The notes beneath the pieces were generated by a model. The model was not told the DNA's origin, did no database searches, and worked only from the letters and a program-made list of their open reading frames with translations. This document shows, in pieces, positions 53,046 through 53,264 of a stretch of DNA of 53,264 nucleotides (its first letter is position 1; each line of letters starts with the position of its first letter). A program made the position numbers and the translations under genes. This DNA comes from Thermomucor indicae-seudaticae (Eukaryota; Mucoromycota; Mucoromycetes; Mucorales; Lichtheimiaceae). The DNA is taken from assembly GCA_000787465.1 (NCBI GenBank), contig JSYX01000212.1:1-53264 (forward strand). Reading direction: 5' to 3'.

Positions 53046-53264
53046 ATCGGTCTAAACCGTTCATGGAGCGGACGTCTTTAGTGAATATGGCAACCGAACC
53101 ATGTCTGTATTACACGAATCATTGGCAAAAATAGAGGCCATGCTGGACATGCAGATCGTCCTCATTTGTGTGATTAATATCTGTTGCGAGGCATGGCAAC
53201 TGTAGTATTATAAAAGGAAACAAGCTCTTTACCCTTGCGGCCCTTGCTCAGATCGACATACTCC
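53046..53264. other. Right edge, possibly the 5' part of the decayed copy
   Basis: No supported coding sequence. The position corresponds to where upstream exons of the decayed copy would lie, but similarity cannot be read by eye. Confidence 0.3.

Noticed and set aside
1..53264. CRISPR arrays, rRNA genes, intact insertion sequences or LTR elements
   Set aside because: No regularly spaced repeats, no rRNA-like conserved blocks, and no transposase or reverse-transcriptase motifs were seen.

Overview
This window is nuclear DNA of a filamentous fungus, most likely a Mucoromycota (Mucorales-type) genome. The evidence is dense gene packing, about 95 very short introns (mostly 50-70 bp, GT-AG with a CTAAC-like branch site), intron-rich housekeeping genes, and fungal protein families. 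No tRNA, rRNA, CRISPR array or intact transposon was recognised. I built 22 protein-coding models by joining exons whose reading phases close without a stop, plus one decayed gene copy. All exon joins are inferred from sequence only.

Layout. Bases 1-3882 hold no recognisable gene. Next come an unidentified five-exon gene (3.9-4.7 kb), mitochondrial ribosomal protein uL30m, and a prenylated Sel1-repeat chitin-synthase activator (SKT5/CHS4). A divergent pair of ankyrin proteins follows, one ending in DysF-FYVE and the other in DIL. At 14-20 kb lie SURF6/RRP14 (ribosome biogenesis), TPT1 (tRNA 2'-phosphotransferase) and RNR1 (ribonucleotide reductase large subunit, 13 exons). A divergent pair with predicted signal peptides follows: a 2H phosphoesterase and a two-domain multicopper-oxidase-like protein that has lost its C-terminal copper ligands. 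Then come ULP1 (SUMO protease), an intronless GC-rich aldehyde dehydrogenase, POT1 (telomere end binding) and a TM9SF/nonaspanin. Mitochondrial bS21m is followed by about 2 kb of gene-poor DNA.

From 35 kb: an acidic/basic low-complexity protein, an ATF/CREB-type bZIP, a galactokinase, a PAP1-type bZIP without any cysteine, a small secreted glycoprotein, a Boi-like SH3-SAM-PH protein carrying an extra C-terminal calponin-homology domain, a MARVEL-domain protein, a GPR107/GOST-type seven-TM protein, and a polytopic glycoprotein of unknown function. A frameshifted tandem copy of that last gene runs towards the right edge.

There is no single operon-like system. Membrane traffic and polarity genes are over-represented: FYVE, DIL, TM9SF, Boi-like, MARVEL, GOST and SKT5. 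The points most worth following are the copper-ligand-depleted oxidase, the SH3-SAM-PH-CH architecture, the decaying tandem glycoprotein copy, a retrieval signal split by a last intron, and three introns that appear to use GC donors.
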